Assembly: GCF_002836355.1 (NCBI RefSeq)
Contig: NZ_PJCA01000034.1
Coordinates: 1 to 64,000 of the forward strand
Direction of reading: 5' to 3'
DNA: 64,000 nt
Origin: Moritella sp. Urea-trap-13
GTDB lineage: Bacteria; Pseudomonadota; Gammaproteobacteria; Enterobacterales; Moritellaceae
Shown here one piece after another: positions 19,433 through 31,554 of the stretch. The notes below the pieces were generated by a model, which saw nothing but the letters and a program-made list of their open reading frames with translations, was not told the origin of the DNA and ran no database searches. The number at the start of each line of letters is the position of its first letter. The first letter of the stretch is position 1. Made by a program: the position numbers and the translations under genes.

Positions 19433-22400
19433 CTAATCAAATTCAAGCTCAACATTTCCCGACCCTAACATCAGCTCTAATCCGTAGAGGAGCTCATCGG
19501 TGGGTGATACTCGCCATTCCACACCTAAGGTCATTTTCGCCTTAGCGTCGGCGCGTTGATAACATATATTTATGGGACAAGTACCTGCTCGATAAGGTTC
19601 AAGTGTTTCCATAAACTTACCCATAAACGCATCATTTATTTTGTCTGCATTTAATTGCAGAGTGAGGCCTCGCGCATAACGCTCACGCGCGGCTTCGATA
19701 TCCATAACTTCTCTAGCGGTCATCTTATACCCACCATTGAAATCGTCAAAGCTGACCTCTCCAGTAATCACTAAAATACGATCTTTGGCGATATATTCCT
19801 CATAACGTTCAAACGCTTCTGAGAAGAACATCACACTTAAGCGGCCACTCTTATCATCAATTTCTAAGATCCCCATACGGGTACCTTTTTTGGTCACTTT
19901 CACTTGCGCAGAAATAACCAAACCAACCGCCGTCACAACTTTACCCCGTTCGGTCGGTTTCACATCTTTCAAGCGGTTACTCGAATAACGCTTAACTTCT
20001 TTAATATACTGATTAATGGGATGACCAGTAAGGTAAAGACCTAAGGTTTCGCGTTCCCCCTCTAACCATACTTTATCAGGCCATTCAGGTACATCGGCAA
20101 ACTTGCTTTCAATTTCTTCCGGTTCTGTGGTTAAAATACCAAACAGATCACTTTGACCGTGCGCTTCAGCCATTGCATGTTGCGCAGCCGCTTTCATTGC
20201 TTCAGGTAAGGTAGCATGTAAAGCCGCACGATGAGGACCTAATTTATCTAATGCTCCAGCGTAAATCAGCTTTTCCATGATACGTTTATTGATCTTTTTC
20301 AAATCAACACGATTACAAAAATCAAACAAATCAGAGAATTCACCACCACTTTCACGCGCAGCAATAATGGCGTCAATCGGGCCTTCACCCACGCCTTTAA
20401 TCGCACCAATACCATAAATAATGGTTTGGTCTTCATCGACGTTAAATTTAAACAGACCTTTGTTCACATCAGGCGGTAAAATTTTCAGCCCCATGCGTTC
20501 AACTTCATCAACTAGCGTCACGACTTTTTCAGTATTGTCCATATCTGCAGACATTACCGCGGCGATGAAATAAGACGGATAATGCGTCTTCATCCACAAC
20601 GTTTGATACGATACCAGTGCATAAGCCGCGGAATGCGATTTATTGAAACCGTAACCAGCGAACTTTTCTACCAGATCGAAGATCTTCATCGACAGTTCGC
20701 CATCGACGCCGTTGTTTATCGCACCTTCTTTAAAGGTACCACGCTGTTTCTCCATCTCTTCTAGTTTTTTCTTACCCATAGCACGACGTAACATGTCGGC
20801 GCCACCTAAGGTATAACCAGATAAGACTTGGGCAATCTGCATTACTTGTTCTTGGTACAAGATAATGCCGTAAGTCGGGTCGAGAATTTCTTTCAACGAT
20901 TCATGTTGATACTGAGCATCAGGGTAAGATACTTCTTCTCGACCGTGCTTACGGTCAATAAAGTTATCTACCATGCCTGATTGCAGTGGACCAGGACGGA
21001 ACAAAGCCACCAGTGCAATCATGTCTTCAAAACTATCGGGTTTTAAACGACGGATCAGATCTTTCATACCACGAGATTCAAGCTGGAATACCGCGGTCGT
21101 TTCTGAACGCTGTAATAAGTCAAAACATCTCTGGTCGGTAATGTCGATCGACTCAATACGAATCGCTTCTTTACCTTGTTTGACGAGATGCGGGTTCGCC
21201 ATATCCAGCGCCCACTGAATAATGGTTAAGGTACGTAAACCCAAGAAATCGAATTTAACCAATCCGGCTTCTTCCACGTCGTTCTTATCAAACTGGGTGA
21301 CCGGGTTATGACCTTCATCATCACAATACAGTGGTGAAAAATCAGTGATCACTGTGGGTGAAATAACCACACCACCGGCATGTTTACCGGCGTTACGTAT
21401 AACACCTTCGAGAATACGTGCCATATCAACCAACGCACGTACTTCTTCATCGCCTTGGTACAGCTCATCCAAGCGCGGTTCAATTTCCCATGCTTTGGTT
21501 AAATTCATCCCCGGATCACCCGGAATAAGCTTAGAAATTCGATCAACAAAACCAAACGGATGACCAAGCACACGTCCTACATCGCGAATTACCGCTTTTG
21601 CCGCCATGGTACCAAAAGTAATGATCTGACTTACCGCATCACGCCCATACAATTCAGCAACGTGATCGATTACTTCATCACGACGGTCCATACAGAAATC
21701 GACATCGAAATCGGGCATGGAGACACGCTCTGGATTCAAGAAACGCTCGAACAGTAATTCATATTCTATTGGATCAAGATCCGTAATTTTAAGCGCGTAA
21801 GCCACTAATGAACCAGCGCCGGACCCACGACCAGGGCCAACCGGAATATTGTTATCCTTACTCCACTGAATGAACTCCATTACGATCAAGAAGTAACCCG
21901 GGAATCCCATGTTGTTAATTACTTTAAGCTCGATATCTAAACGTTCTTCATAACCCGGGCGCTGACGTTCACGCTCAGCAGGATCTGGAAACAGGAAATC
22001 TAAACGTTCAACCAAACCATCTTCAGATACTTTAACTAAAAAGTCTTCGGTAGAAAGCTCACCCGTTGGGAAGTTAGGTAAAAAGTATTCACCTAAGCGC
22101 ACCGTGGCATTACAACGTTTAGCAATTTCAACAGAGTTCGCCAATGCTTCGGGAATATCAGCAAATAACGCACACATTTCATCTTCGCTGCGTAAGTATT
22201 GTTCTTTACTGTACAGCCTAGGACGACGTTTATCTTCTAACGTATAGCCATCATGGATCGATACTCGGACCTCATGGGCGTCAAATTCGTCTTCATTCAA
22301 GAACACCACGTCATTGGTCGCAACGACAGGCAATTGATGCTGACTGGCAAACTCAACGGCCATGTGTAAATAAGCTTCTTCGTCCTGACGTCCAGTTCGG

Positions 22401-22912
22401 ATAAGTTCAAGATAATAACTATCAGAAAAATGGGTTTGGTAAAATTGTAAACACTGCTGTGCAAGGTCACTATTACCCTTTAATAAGGCTTTACCTATAT
22501 CACCATTACGGCCACCTGATAATAAGATAACACCTTCGGCATGCTCTGCAAGCCAGGCTTTATCTATGATGGCACGACCATCAACATGACCGCGGCTATA
22601 CGCTTTAGAGATCAACACCGTAATGTTGTTATAACCTTTATTATCTTTAGCCAGAGCTGTGATCTTAAATTGCTCTTCGGGGTACTCTTCACTTTGTACC
22701 CAAAAATCAGCGCCAAGAATAGGTTTAACACCAGCGCGTTCCATCGCACCATAAAACTTAACCAATGCACACATATTGGTTTGATCGGTTAACGCGATTG
22801 CAGGCATATTGAGTTCTTGTAAGCGGGGAGCAAGACGTTTAATACGTACTAAGCTGTCCACCATTGAGAATTCAGAGTGTAAATGCAGGTGAATAAAACG
22901 AGGTTCTGCCAT
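19433..22912 (-). CDS. dnaE: DNA polymerase III alpha subunit DnaE
   Basis: Catalytic subunit of the replicative polymerase. An N-terminal PHP domain (HLHLHSEFS) leads into the polymerase core: [23 protein letters not shown] with two of the catalytic Asp residues, and [10 protein letters not shown] with the third. Fingers ([18 protein letters not shown]), a helix-hairpin-helix region and an OB fold ([14 protein letters not shown]) follow. From ATG 22912 it is 1159 residues against 1160 in E. coli. The frame extends to 22960, but those residues have no family counterpart. Gene order rnhB-dnaE-accA is conserved. Confidence 0.98.
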   Translation of the reverse strand: MAEPRFIHLHLHSEFSMVDSLVRIKRLAPRLQELNMPAIALTDQTNMCALVKFYGAMERAGVKPILGADFWVQSEEYPEEQFKITALAKDNKGYNNITVLISKAYSRGHVDGRAIIDKAWLAEHAEGVILLSGGRNGDIGKALLKGNSDLAQQCLQFYQTHFSDSYYLELIRTGRQDEEAYLHMAVEFASQHQLPVVATNDVVFLNEDEFDAHEVRVSIHDGYTLEDKRRPRLYSKEQYLRSEDEMCALFADIPEALANSVEIAKRCNATVRLGEYFLPNFPTGELSTEDFLVKVSEDGLVERLDFLFPDPAERERQRPGYEERLDIELKVINNMGFPGYFLIVMEFIQWSKDNNIPVGPGRGSGAGSLVAYALKITDLDPIEYELLFERFLNPERVSMPDFDVDFCMDRRDEVIDHVAELYGRDAVSQIITFGTMAAKAVIRDVGRVLGHPFGFVDRISKLIPGDPGMNLTKAWEIEPRLDELYQGDEEVRALVDMARILEGVIRNAGKHAGGVVISPTVITDFSPLYCDDEGHNPVTQFDKNDVEEAGLVKFDFLGLRTLTIIQWALDMANPHLVKQGKEAIRIESIDITDQRCFDLLQRSETTAVFQLESRGMKDLIRRLKPDSFEDMIALVALFRPGPLQSGMVDNFIDRKHGREEVSYPDAQYQHESLKEILDPTYGIILYQEQVMQIAQVLSGYTLGGADMLRRAMGKKKLEEMEKQRGTFKEGAINNGVDGELSMKIFDLVEKFAGYGFNKSHSAAYALVSYQTLWMKTHYPSYFIAAVMSADMDNTEKVVTLVDEVERMGLKILPPDVNKGLFKFNVDEDQTIIYGIGAIKGVGEGPIDAIIAARESGGEFSDLFDFCNRVDLKKINKRIMEKLIYAGALDKLGPHRAALHATLPEAMKAAAQHAMAEAHGQSDLFGILTTEPEEIESKFADVPEWPDKVWLEGERETLGLYLTGHPINQYIKEVKRYSSNRLKDVKPTERGKVVTAVGLVISAQVKVTKKGTRMGILEIDDKSGRLSVMFFSEAFERYEEYIAKDRILVITGEVSFDDFNGGYKMTAREVMDIEAARERYARGLTLQLNADKINDAFMGKFMETLEPYRAGTCPINICYQRADAKAKMTLGVEWRVSPTDELLYGLELMLGSGNVELEFD

Positions 22913-22990
22913 AAATAAACTTTCTGCTAATTGAGAGTAGATAAAATAAACGAGAAACAATTACGATTAAGTGGCCACAGCCACCTCATC

Positions 22991-23590
22991 TTATTTCAAT
23001 AAACCTAACGCGCGTTGCACAGGTTTAAAACTTTTACGGTATTCTTCTGTCGGTCCAAGCTCGGCTAACTTTTCCATATGCGCCTTGGTTGGATAACCTT
23101 TGTGTTGAGCAAAACCATATTCAGGAAAACGTTTATCCAGTTCTTCCATCTCGGCATCGCGTACTACTTTTGCTAAGATCGACGCAGCACTTATCTCGGC
23201 TACGCGTAAATCACCTTTAACAATCGCTTCGGCGGACATAGGTAATGCCGGACAGCGATTACCATCAATAAATACATGCTCAGGTTGTATTGGCAGTCCA
23301 GCAACAGCGCGTTGCATAGCCAGCATAGTCGCTTGTAAGATATTCAGCTCATCAATCTCTTCTGGGCTACAACGGCCAATACTCCAAGCTAATGCTTTCT
23401 CTTTAATTTCCGGAAACAATAGTTGGCGTTTTTTCTCACTTAATTTTTTTGAATCCGTTAAGCCTATAATAGGATTGTTTGGATCTAATATCACTGCGGC
23501 GGTGACCACATCACCGACTAATGGACCACGTCCAACTTCGTCAACACCAGCAACAAGTTTCCCTTCTGGGTAAATTATTTCATCATACAT
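22991..23590 (-). CDS. rnhB: ribonuclease HII
   Basis: Removes ribonucleotides from DNA, cutting 5' of even a single embedded ribonucleotide. The acidic pair Asp17-Glu18 in [13 protein letters not shown] is the type-2 RNase H signature, with further acidic residues in VFIDGNRCP and [13 protein letters not shown]. 199 residues (E. coli 198). Its start overlaps the end of lpxB by 8 bases, implying coupled translation. Confidence 0.96.
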   Translation of the reverse strand: MYDEIIYPEGKLVAGVDEVGRGPLVGDVVTAAVILDPNNPIIGLTDSKKLSEKKRQLLFPEIKEKALAWSIGRCSPEEIDELNILQATMLAMQRAVAGLPIQPEHVFIDGNRCPALPMSAEAIVKGDLRVAEISAASILAKVVRDAEMEELDKRFPEYGFAQHKGYPTKAHMEKLAELGPTEEYRKSFKPVQRALGLLK

Positions 23591-24767
23591 TTTTAGTTAC
23601 CTGCTCTACTGCTGGGATATTATTGTCATTAATTAATTCAAGTACTGCATCTGCAGCTTGTTTGTCGGCATTACAACGAATTTGCTCATGTAATTCAGTA
23701 AAGTGCTTAATGAGAGCTGCATTATCTGTCGTTAACAGCTTAGCCATTTCTTCAGCCAAAATCTCTGGCTGGCAATCATCTTGTAACCGCTCTGCGACAA
23801 TTTCTTTTTTCGCTAATAAGTTAGGTAATGATACAAATGGCGCTTTCATCAAGCGTAGCATGATCTTATAGGTTAGCGGTTTAACGCGATAACCTACCAC
23901 CATAGCACGTTTCATCAACATGGTTTCCAGCGCAGCGGTACCAGATGCTAATAATACCGCATCAGCAACAGCCATGGCTTCACGCGCATGACCATCTAAA
24001 ATGATCACATCAAGGTCAGGGGCAACTTCTTGCTTAATAGCGAGAAATTGTGCTTTACGTTCTTCATTGACCATAGGTATAACAAACTGTAAGTCACTAA
24101 AACGCTGTTTTAATAAAATAGCGGTCTCTAAAAAGCTTGCAGACAGTAATCCCACTTCACCAGCACGACTGCCAGGTAAAATAGCCACATAACGTTGTTT
24201 AGGATCGAGTTTAAGTTCGCTAATAGCAGCTTGTTTATCAGCGCCAGCTAAGGGAATAGAATCAGCCATGGTATGGCCAATAAAGCGACAAGGCACATCA
24301 TATTCATCATAGAAAGCTTTTTCAAACGGTAGAAAAGCTAATACCATATCTACGGCTTTTTTAATTTTGAAAACACGCTTTTGACGCCACGCCCAAACTG
24401 AAGGGCTGACATAATGCACGGTTTTTATACCGTCCGCTTTCAGTTTTAGTTCAATGGGAATATTAAAATCAGGCGCATCAACACCAATAAAGATATCAGG
24501 TGGATTTTGTTTAAAATGGGCAAGGACTTCCCGCTTTACTTTAAACAATCTTGGTAATCGACCTAGCACTTCCACTAGTCCAAATACAGATAGCTCTTCC
24601 ATCTCAAACAGTGTATTAAAACCAAGCGCTTGCATGCGTGGTCCAGCAATACCTTCGAAAATGGCATCAGGGTGACGGGATTTAATTTCTTTGATCAGTG
24701 CGGCAGCTAAAATATCGCCGGAGACTTCCCCGGCGATAATACCAATACGTAATGGTTTCGTTGTCAT
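23583..24767 (-). CDS. lpxB: lipid-A-disaccharide synthase LpxB
   Basis: Peripheral membrane GT19 glycosyltransferase joining UDP-2,3-diacylglucosamine and lipid X into the lipid A disaccharide. Characteristic blocks: [15 protein letters not shown] at the N terminus, [40 protein letters not shown] and ASGTAALE. 394 residues, slightly longer than E. coli (382). It follows lpxA by 25 bases, as in the conserved lpxD-fabZ-lpxA-lpxB series. Confidence 0.97.
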   Translation of the reverse strand: MTTKPLRIGIIAGEVSGDILAAALIKEIKSRHPDAIFEGIAGPRMQALGFNTLFEMEELSVFGLVEVLGRLPRLFKVKREVLAHFKQNPPDIFIGVDAPDFNIPIELKLKADGIKTVHYVSPSVWAWRQKRVFKIKKAVDMVLAFLPFEKAFYDEYDVPCRFIGHTMADSIPLAGADKQAAISELKLDPKQRYVAILPGSRAGEVGLLSASFLETAILLKQRFSDLQFVIPMVNEERKAQFLAIKQEVAPDLDVIILDGHAREAMAVADAVLLASGTAALETMLMKRAMVVGYRVKPLTYKIMLRLMKAPFVSLPNLLAKKEIVAERLQDDCQPEILAEEMAKLLTTDNAALIKHFTELHEQIRCNADKQAADAVLELINDNNIPAVEQVTKNV

Positions 24768-24792
24768 TGTAAGCTATCTATAAAGAATACGA

Positions 24793-25563
24793 TTAACGAA
24801 TAATACCACGTTCATTGGTTTTTAAAAATTCTGTAAACAAAGCAACGCTTGGTTGTTCATTTGCACTTTCTGCTAATGCCGCTAATGCTTCAGCGACGGT
24901 GTTACCTTGACGGAACACGATACGGTAAGCACGCTTAACGGCTTTAATTGCATCAGCATCAAATCCACGGCGCTTAAGGCCTTCAGAATTAATGCCAAAC
25001 GGCTTAGCATGGTGACCCGATGCCATCACATAAGGCGGGATATCTTTAATGATAACCGAACCACCGGCAACGAAGGCATGAGAACCGACTTTACCAAACT
25101 GGTGAATCGCAGCATGGCCACCAAAAATAACGTAATCACCAATATGTACATGACCTGCTAAGGTCGCATTATTAGCAAAAATACAGTTATCACCGATAAT
25201 AACATCGTGTGCAACGTGAGTATTTACCATGAATAAGCTATTGCTACCAATTTTGGTTAAACCTTGGTCTTGAACTGTACCACGGTGGATAGTAACGCCT
25301 TCACGGAAGACATTATTATCACCAATCTCAAGACGCGTGTTTTCACCCGCATACTTTAGATCTTGGCATTCTTCACCAATTGAGCCAAATTGGAAAAAGC
25401 GATTAGCTTTACCAATTTTACAAGGACCATTAATAACAACATGAGAAGCAATAACACAATCATCGCCAATCTCAACATTTTCACCAACGATAGTCCAAGG
25501 ACCAATTTTTACATTATTACCAATTTTTGCGCCTTCATGCACAATAGCGGTTTCATGGATCAC
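24793..25563 (-). CDS. lpxA: UDP-N-acetylglucosamine acyltransferase LpxA
   Basis: First enzyme of lipid A synthesis; moves a 3-hydroxyacyl chain from ACP to the 3-OH of UDP-GlcNAc. Left-handed beta-helix hexapeptide repeats fill the first two thirds ([14 protein letters not shown]), then a helical C terminus. The catalytic His is His119 in NTHVAHD. The chain-length ruler position equivalent to E. coli Gly173 is Gly167, which in E. coli goes with a C14 acyl chain. 256 residues. GTG start; it shares its G with the fabZ stop TAG (TAGTG), so the two are tightly coupled. Confidence 0.97.
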   Translation of the reverse strand: MIHETAIVHEGAKIGNNVKIGPWTIVGENVEIGDDCVIASHVVINGPCKIGKANRFFQFGSIGEECQDLKYAGENTRLEIGDNNVFREGVTIHRGTVQDQGLTKIGSNSLFMVNTHVAHDVIIGDNCIFANNATLAGHVHIGDYVIFGGHAAIHQFGKVGSHAFVAGGSVIIKDIPPYVMASGHHAKPFGINSEGLKRRGFDADAIKAVKRAYRIVFRQGNTVAEALAALAESANEQPSVALFTEFLKTNERGIIR

Positions 25564-26018
25564 TAGTTAGCCTCTCGTTTCGCGCACATGATCTCAGCAT
25601 CGCAAACTACTTTACCATCAACTTTTGCAATTGCAGTAAAGCGACCGATACCACGGCGTTCTTTAATTAATTCGATATGCAGGTGTAAAACATCACCAGG
25701 CACAACAGGTTTACGGAAACGCGCCTTATCAATTCCGGCGAAATAATAAAGCTCATTGTCTGCAGGACCACCATCAGATTTATACCCTAACAAACCCGAT
25801 GCTTGTGCTAATGCTTCTAAAATCAATACCCCAGGAAAAATAGGGTTGGTTGGAAAATGGCCAGTAAATTGCGGCTCATTTACCGATACATTTTTAATGG
25901 CATGTATCGACTTACCCGGTACATAATCCAATACACGGTCTACAAGTAAAAATGGAAACCTGTGTGGTAAAAGGCTCATGATTTCTCGTATTTCAATGGT
26001 ATTTTTTTGTTCGCTCAA
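25563..26018 (-). CDS. fabZ: 3-hydroxyacyl-ACP dehydratase FabZ
   Basis: Dehydrates 3-hydroxyacyl-ACP in fatty acid elongation, competing with LpxA and LpxD for substrate. Hot-dog fold with catalytic His54 ([11 protein letters not shown]) and Glu68 (LILEAL). The early [14 protein letters not shown] is a family hallmark. TTG start with AGGAAT about ten bases upstream; this gives 151 residues, exactly the E. coli length. Starting at the internal ATG would remove a conserved helix. Confidence 0.96.
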   Translation of the reverse strand: MSEQKNTIEIREIMSLLPHRFPFLLVDRVLDYVPGKSIHAIKNVSVNEPQFTGHFPTNPIFPGVLILEALAQASGLLGYKSDGGPADNELYYFAGIDKARFRKPVVPGDVLHLHIELIKERRGIGRFTAIAKVDGKVVCDAEIMCAKREAN

Positions 26019-26061
26019 AATTTTAATTCCTGTCGCAACGAAAGCTTTATAACGCTTAGGT

Positions 26062-27072
26062 TTAGCTTGATTTTTCTAGTTTCGATAAGCGTTTATGCAT
26101 ATCATCAATTTTCATTACACGAGCCGTTTGACGACGCCATTCACGATTAGCTTGTGCCGGAATACCAGATGAATACAAACCCGCTTTATCAATCGGTCGC
26201 ATTACCATCGACATGCCGGTGATATTAACGTTATCGGTTATTTCCATATGACCATTGATAACACTACCACCACCAATCATGCATTGTTTACCTAATTTTA
26301 AGCTTCCTGCTAGCAGAGTACCGCCAGAGATAGCGGTGTTTTCACCTATTTCAACATTATGGCCGACTTGACACTGATTATCTAAAATCACGCCGTCGCT
26401 AATAATGGTATTATCTAACGCACCGCGATCAATCGTAGTGCACGCACCAATTTCAACGCGATCGCCGATGATTACTCGGCCGAGTTGTGGGATCTTGATC
26501 CAACGGCCACCATCATTGGCATAACCAAAACCGTCAGCGCCGATTACAGCGCCACTTTGGATCAGACAATCACTGCCAATTGCAATATTGTGGTAGATAG
26601 TAACATTTGCCCACAATTTAGTGCTCTGACCAATAATGGTATTTTTACCAACAAAACAACCAGCGCCGATAACAACATTATCTGCTAACGTCACACCCGT
26701 TTCGATAACAGCATTGGCACCGATGGCCACATTTTCACCCAGTACCACATCGTCTGCAATAACCGCACTTGACGCAATATCAGTAGCTGGTGCGGGTGTA
26801 GTATCAAGCAACTGTGCCACTAACGCAAAACCAACGTACGGGTTTTTCATCACAAGTGCATTGGTATTACACGCTGCAAGATCATCAGGTTTAACAATTA
26901 CTGCAGAAGCTGCAACAGTAGCTAATTGAGCGCTGTATTTGCTATCGCTTAAAAAAGTGATACTACCCGGCTGTGCATTTTGCATCGAATTAATCGTACT
27001 GATCTCAATACTACCATCGCCGTGTAGCTCAGCTTGAATTGCCGTTGCTATTTGTTGTAACGTCATTGCCAT
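26062..27072 (-). CDS. lpxD: UDP-3-O-acylglucosamine N-acyltransferase LpxD
   Basis: Adds the second 3-hydroxyacyl chain, to the 2-amino group, in lipid A synthesis. The N-terminal uridine-binding domain (about residues 1-100, [18 protein letters not shown]) precedes a long left-handed beta-helix ([16 protein letters not shown]) and a C-terminal helix. The catalytic His lies in [10 protein letters not shown] (about residue 235). 336 residues (E. coli 341). AAAGG lies seven bases before the ATG. Confidence 0.97.
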   Translation of the reverse strand: MAMTLQQIATAIQAELHGDGSIEISTINSMQNAQPGSITFLSDSKYSAQLATVAASAVIVKPDDLAACNTNALVMKNPYVGFALVAQLLDTTPAPATDIASSAVIADDVVLGENVAIGANAVIETGVTLADNVVIGAGCFVGKNTIIGQSTKLWANVTIYHNIAIGSDCLIQSGAVIGADGFGYANDGGRWIKIPQLGRVIIGDRVEIGACTTIDRGALDNTIISDGVILDNQCQVGHNVEIGENTAISGGTLLAGSLKLGKQCMIGGGSVINGHMEITDNVNITGMSMVMRPIDKAGLYSSGIPAQANREWRRQTARVMKIDDMHKRLSKLEKSS

Positions 27073-27139
27073 GTTAAACCTTTCTATCTATAAAAATTCT
27101 TATGCTATTTTACTATACTTTTAGTACGGTGAAATATAA

Positions 27140-27637
27140 TTACTTGCTTAATTCTTGTATTATTTTATCAGAGATATCTAATTTTGGATCTAGGAATAAA
27201 GCCGCTTGTTTGGTGATCACCAGATCATAACCATCACGCTTAGAGACGGTTTCAATGGCATTTTGTAATAATACTAACAGCTTGTTATTTTCTTCTTGAC
27301 CACGACGTTGCTGATCTTCTTTAAACGCTTTGCCTTTTAATTTTAGCTGTGCATCTAATTCTTCTAATTTACGCACCAGTTTAGTTTGCTCTTGTGGTGT
27401 CATTAACGCTGCATCACGCTGACGTTTCTCGTTTAATGTAACCAATTCTTTTTGCAACTTATTTAGTTCTACAGCGCGCGTTTGGAATTCTTCGTTCAAA
27501 CGTTTACCAATTGCTTCACGTTGTGGTAATTGCTGTAATATTTGACCGGCATCAACGACGGCATAACCAGCTGCACTGGCAGTAAATGATGCACCAAGTG
27601 CCAAGGCTAATGCTGTTGCTTTAATAATTTTTTTCAT
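27140..27637 (-). CDS. skp: periplasmic chaperone Skp (OmpH)
   Basis: Trimeric chaperone that holds unfolded outer-membrane proteins in the periplasm. A signal peptide ending ASA is followed by YAVVDAGQILQQLPQ and a long charged coiled-coil arm, then a short C-terminal strand (GYDLVITKQAALFLDP). 165 residues (E. coli 161). AGGGA precedes the ATG. It sits between bamA, whose clients it feeds, and lpxD. Confidence 0.95.
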   Translation of the reverse strand: MKKIIKATALALALGASFTASAAGYAVVDAGQILQQLPQREAIGKRLNEEFQTRAVELNKLQKELVTLNEKRQRDAALMTPQEQTKLVRKLEELDAQLKLKGKAFKEDQQRRGQEENNKLLVLLQNAIETVSKRDGYDLVITKQAALFLDPKLDISDKIIQELSK

Positions 27638-27666
27638 GTTAATCCCTAATTAGATTTAAACTTAAG

Positions 27667-27693
27667 GCGCACGTTCTGATACTGAACGTACGC
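27667..27693 (-). other. hairpin in the bamA-skp spacer
   Basis: GCG-c-ACGTTC (27667-27676) pairs with GAACGT-a-CGC (27684-27693) around a 7-base loop, with one internal mismatch. No T-run follows on the - strand, so it is more likely a processing or stability element than a terminator. Confidence 0.4.
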
Positions 27694-27714
27694 ATTTATT
27701 CAATATGCTTTGGC

Positions 27715-30162
27715 TTAGAAAGTGCTACCAATATTAAAGGTGAATACTTCTGTTTTGTCGCCTTCGTATTCTTTCAATGGCGTGGCCAATGAGAATACTA
27801 ATGGGCCCATTGGTGATAGCCACTGTAAACTAACACCCACAGAGGCACGTATACGCGCAGGGTCAGAATAGTCACCAAAGTTGTCACAATTTCCTAAACA
27901 ACTTCCGCTCGGATAGTCGCTGGAGTTAAACTCCGTATCCCATACTGAACCAGCATCAACAAATACCGTTGTACGTACAAGATTAGCGTATTCTTCGCTT
28001 AAAAATGGTGTTGGGAAAATTAGTTCAACACTACCCGTTGCTAGGGCATTACCACCAACCGAAGAGTCCGTCGCAACGTAGCCGGTATCACCAGGGTTAC
28101 TCGGACCTGCGGTATTTTGTATGCCTTTTGGACTAATGGTATTACTGTTAAAACCACGTACCGAGTAGAAACCACCGGCATAGTAGTTTTCATAAAATGG
28201 TAAGATGTGATCATCACCATTGGATGTCTGACCATAACCATTACCATAAGCCACGCGACCACGCATCAATACTGACCAGCGATGGTTGCTTGATATCGGC
28301 ACATAATACTTATTATCCAAGCTCATTTTAAAATACTGTACATCTGAACCAGGTACTGTCATGGTAAAGTTAGCTTTTTGTTCCGAACCCGATGTGGCAA
28401 ATACCCCGCGATTTAAGGTACGGCGACGCCAAGATGCTGAAACATCAAAACCTTGGAATACGACAAAGCTACCGTCAGCATCAAAATCTTTATCATAAAT
28501 ATCCCAGAAAATCTGAGTTTGTGCATAGGTAGTAGTTTGCGAGATTTTATTCCATTCATAACCTAAACTAAAGCTCAGGGTATTGTTTTCGTTAACAGGG
28601 AAACCTAAGGTACCCGATACACCATAAGTACGGTTGTTATAATCGACAATGTCCGCTTCTGATGCTTCAAAGTCAGTGAAATAAAGTTTACCACCAAAGC
28701 TCACACCATCAACCGTAAAGTACGGGTCGGTATAATTTAAGCTGGCATTTTTCGAGTAGTCATTGGTACTAACACTGATACCCGCCTTATTACCGGTACC
28801 AAAGAAGTTATCCTGTTGAATACCGGCATTTAAACTTAAACCAGATTCTGAACCATAACCAATACCGGCATTAAATGAGCCTGCTGGTTGTTCTTTCACT
28901 TGCACATTAACGTCAACCACATCCATCTGACCCGGTACACGTACTGTATTAGTGTTCACGGTTTCAAAGAAACCAAGTTGGTTAAGACGCGTTTTAGAAC
29001 GGTCAATTAAGCGGTTCGATAACCAAGTTCCTTCCATCTGACGCATTTCGCGACGCAGTACTTCATCTTTAGTGACATCATTACCGGCAAAGTTAATACG
29101 GCGCACATAAATACGCGGGCCCGGTTCAACCGCAATAGTGAGGTTAACCGTATGGTCTTCGTCATTTATTTCTGGATAGGTAGATACTTTTGGATATGCA
29201 TAACCAAAGCGGCTTAAATAACGACTGAGGCTTTCTTCTGTTGCCGTGACACTGGCACCACTGTATAGCTCGCCTGAGTTAAGCGCTAATAAACCGCGTA
29301 ACTCTTGTTCTTTATCGAGTAGATCACCGGTTAACACAATGTGACCGAGTTTATATTGCTCACCTTCATCCACTTTAAGGGTGATATAAATACCTTGTTT
29401 ATCTGGCGTCATGGAAACTTGCGTTGATTCAGTTTTAAAACGGATATAACCCTTATCAACATAATGGCTACGCAGTTTCTCTAAATCACCAGCCAGCATT
29501 TGTTTTTGATACTGCTGATCAGCCATAAAGTTCCACCACGGCGTATGATCACTGAGCTCAAATATATTTTTTAATTCTGCGGTTGAGTAAACCGTGTTAC
29601 CTAAAATATTGAGCTGTTTAATTTCCGCTGATTTACCTTCAACGAAACTAAATTTAATATCAATACGGTTACGTGGTAACGGGGTAATAATGGTATTTAT
29701 TTTTGCGCTATAACGACCTGCGCCATAATAGAATTCCTGCAATCCCTGCTCTACCGAACGAATGATAGTGCGATCAATCGGCTCGCCAACACGAATGCCA
29801 GATGAATTAAGACTTTCTTGTAATTGTTCTTCTGGGATCGCCTCATTACCAACAAATTCAATGCTACTAATCGTCGGTAATTCAGTAACTTTAAAAACTA
29901 GCGTCGCACCATCACGGTACAGCTCAATATCATCAAAGTTGCCTGATGCGTATAATTTCTTCACGGCTAACGCGGTATCACTGCTGCTGACGCGATCACC
30001 TTCTCGCAGTGGAATATTCAATAATGCCGCACCGAGCGTTACACGTTGTAAGCCTTCGACTTGAATATCGTCAACAATGAAGCTATTTTCAGCAGCTGTC
30101 GCACTGGTAATTAAGCAAGCACTTGAAAGTAGTACGCCAACTATATATTTATTAATTATCAT
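27715..30162 (-). CDS. bamA: outer membrane protein assembly factor BamA
   Basis: Core of the BAM complex that folds beta-barrels into the outer membrane. A signal peptide ending TAA is followed by five POTRA domains (start FIVDDIQVEGLQRV, about residues 24-425) and a 16-strand barrel. The VRGF motif of the L6 loop (YSVRGFNSN) and the C-terminal Phe (NIGSTF), the barrel-recognition signature, are present. 815 residues (E. coli 810). rseP lies 36 bases upstream and skp downstream. Confidence 0.98.
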   Translation of the reverse strand: MIINKYIVGVLLSSACLITSATAAENSFIVDDIQVEGLQRVTLGAALLNIPLREGDRVSSSDTALAVKKLYASGNFDDIELYRDGATLVFKVTELPTISSIEFVGNEAIPEEQLQESLNSSGIRVGEPIDRTIIRSVEQGLQEFYYGAGRYSAKINTIITPLPRNRIDIKFSFVEGKSAEIKQLNILGNTVYSTAELKNIFELSDHTPWWNFMADQQYQKQMLAGDLEKLRSHYVDKGYIRFKTESTQVSMTPDKQGIYITLKVDEGEQYKLGHIVLTGDLLDKEQELRGLLALNSGELYSGASVTATEESLSRYLSRFGYAYPKVSTYPEINDEDHTVNLTIAVEPGPRIYVRRINFAGNDVTKDEVLRREMRQMEGTWLSNRLIDRSKTRLNQLGFFETVNTNTVRVPGQMDVVDVNVQVKEQPAGSFNAGIGYGSESGLSLNAGIQQDNFFGTGNKAGISVSTNDYSKNASLNYTDPYFTVDGVSFGGKLYFTDFEASEADIVDYNNRTYGVSGTLGFPVNENNTLSFSLGYEWNKISQTTTYAQTQIFWDIYDKDFDADGSFVVFQGFDVSASWRRRTLNRGVFATSGSEQKANFTMTVPGSDVQYFKMSLDNKYYVPISSNHRWSVLMRGRVAYGNGYGQTSNGDDHILPFYENYYAGGFYSVRGFNSNTISPKGIQNTAGPSNPGDTGYVATDSSVGGNALATGSVELIFPTPFLSEEYANLVRTTVFVDAGSVWDTEFNSSDYPSGSCLGNCDNFGDYSDPARIRASVGVSLQWLSPMGPLVFSLATPLKEYEGDKTEVFTFNIGSTF

Positions 30163-30198
30163 TCTGAGTAAATAATCCCTAAAACGTAATTCAATGAC

Positions 30199-31554
30199 TT
30201 ATAAACGAGCGAAGTCATTAAATAAGGCAAGTCCCGTTAATAGCATAATAATGACTGAACCAATTTTAAAACCAAACTCTTGGATCTTTTCAGATACAGG
30301 TCGACCGGTAATCAGTTCAAATGTGTAATACATTAGATGGCCACCATCTAGTACTGGCAGTGGCATTAAATTCATTAAGCCTAAATTAACACTAATCAAG
30401 GCAAGGAAACCTAAGAAATAAACCAAGCCATAATCCGCACTGGCGCCCGCACTTTTGGCAATAGAAATCGGTCCACTTAAGTTATTCAGCGAAATGTCAC
30501 CGGTCACTAAACGGCCAATCATCTTAAATGTCAGCGCCGTAAGCTGCCAAGTTCGTTCCACAGACTGTTGTACTGAATCTAGAATACCATATTGAATATC
30601 AACAAGATAATCTTCAGGATAACTGGCAACCACAGGTGCAACGCCTAAATAACCTTTTAATACGCCATCGGCATCTGCTTTACCTTTTGGTGTCACATTC
30701 AATACTAATTGTTGGCCATTACGCAGTATGCTTATTGCTAATGTCTGGTCTGGACTATTTTGTATTTGATCAACTAGCATTAACCAACTATCAATAGGTT
30801 GCTCTGCTACTGCAATAATTTTATCGCCAGCCAATAGACCCGCCTTTTCACCGGCACTGCCTTTAATGACTTCAGCCAGTTCTTGACTCACCGCTGGTCG
30901 GTAAGGCGTTAACCCCATGCTGGTAATCGGTGACTCGCGCTCAGGATCAAACTGCCATTCACGTAAATCAACCTGTCGCGATACCGTATAGTGAGTGTCC
31001 TCAAGATATAACTGCATCGCCATAGATGGTTCACCCATGTGTTCAATTAACTTAAGACTAACGTCATTCCAATCTTGAACAGCTTGACCATCAATCGCAG
31101 TAATAATCGCTTTATTCGTCACACCAGCTTGCGCCATCACCGAATGCGGAGCTACATCACCAATCACTGGTTTTACACTCGGTACGCCGATCATGAACAT
31201 CAGCCAAAAAGCCACAATGGCTAACGCGAAGTTTGCTAACGGCCCAGCAGCAACAATGGCGATCCTGGCTAATACCGGTTTACGATTAAAGGATTGTGAT
31301 TTTAATTCTTCAGGTACGTCATCAACGCGTTCATCAAGCATCTTAACAAAGCCGCCTAATGGGATCATGGCGACAGCATATTCAGTACCGTCTTTACCGG
31401 TACGCATCCATAGCGTTTTACCAAAACCAATCGAAAAACGTAATACTTTAACGCCACAGCGACGTGCTACCCAAAAGTGACCAAACTCGTGTATAGCAAC
31501 TAAAATGCCTAGGGCAATAATGAATGCACCTAGATTCCATAAAGACGATATCAT
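30199..31554 (-). CDS. rseP: site-2 protease RseP
   Basis: Intramembrane zinc metalloprotease that makes the second cut in anti-sigma factor RseA and so releases sigma-E under envelope stress. HEFGH zinc motif at residues 22-26 in the first membrane segment, two PDZ domains (about residues 115-185 and 200-295, [13 protein letters not shown]), and the LPVLDGGHL zinc/active-site motif near residue 400. 451 residues (E. coli 450). Its ATG overlaps the dxr stop by 4 bases. Its place beside bamA ties the stress regulator to the barrel-assembly genes. Confidence 0.97.
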   Translation of the reverse strand: MISSLWNLGAFIIALGILVAIHEFGHFWVARRCGVKVLRFSIGFGKTLWMRTGKDGTEYAVAMIPLGGFVKMLDERVDDVPEELKSQSFNRKPVLARIAIVAAGPLANFALAIVAFWLMFMIGVPSVKPVIGDVAPHSVMAQAGVTNKAIITAIDGQAVQDWNDVSLKLIEHMGEPSMAMQLYLEDTHYTVSRQVDLREWQFDPERESPITSMGLTPYRPAVSQELAEVIKGSAGEKAGLLAGDKIIAVAEQPIDSWLMLVDQIQNSPDQTLAISILRNGQQLVLNVTPKGKADADGVLKGYLGVAPVVASYPEDYLVDIQYGILDSVQQSVERTWQLTALTFKMIGRLVTGDISLNNLSGPISIAKSAGASADYGLVYFLGFLALISVNLGLMNLMPLPVLDGGHLMYYTFELITGRPVSEKIQEFGFKIGSVIIMLLTGLALFNDFARL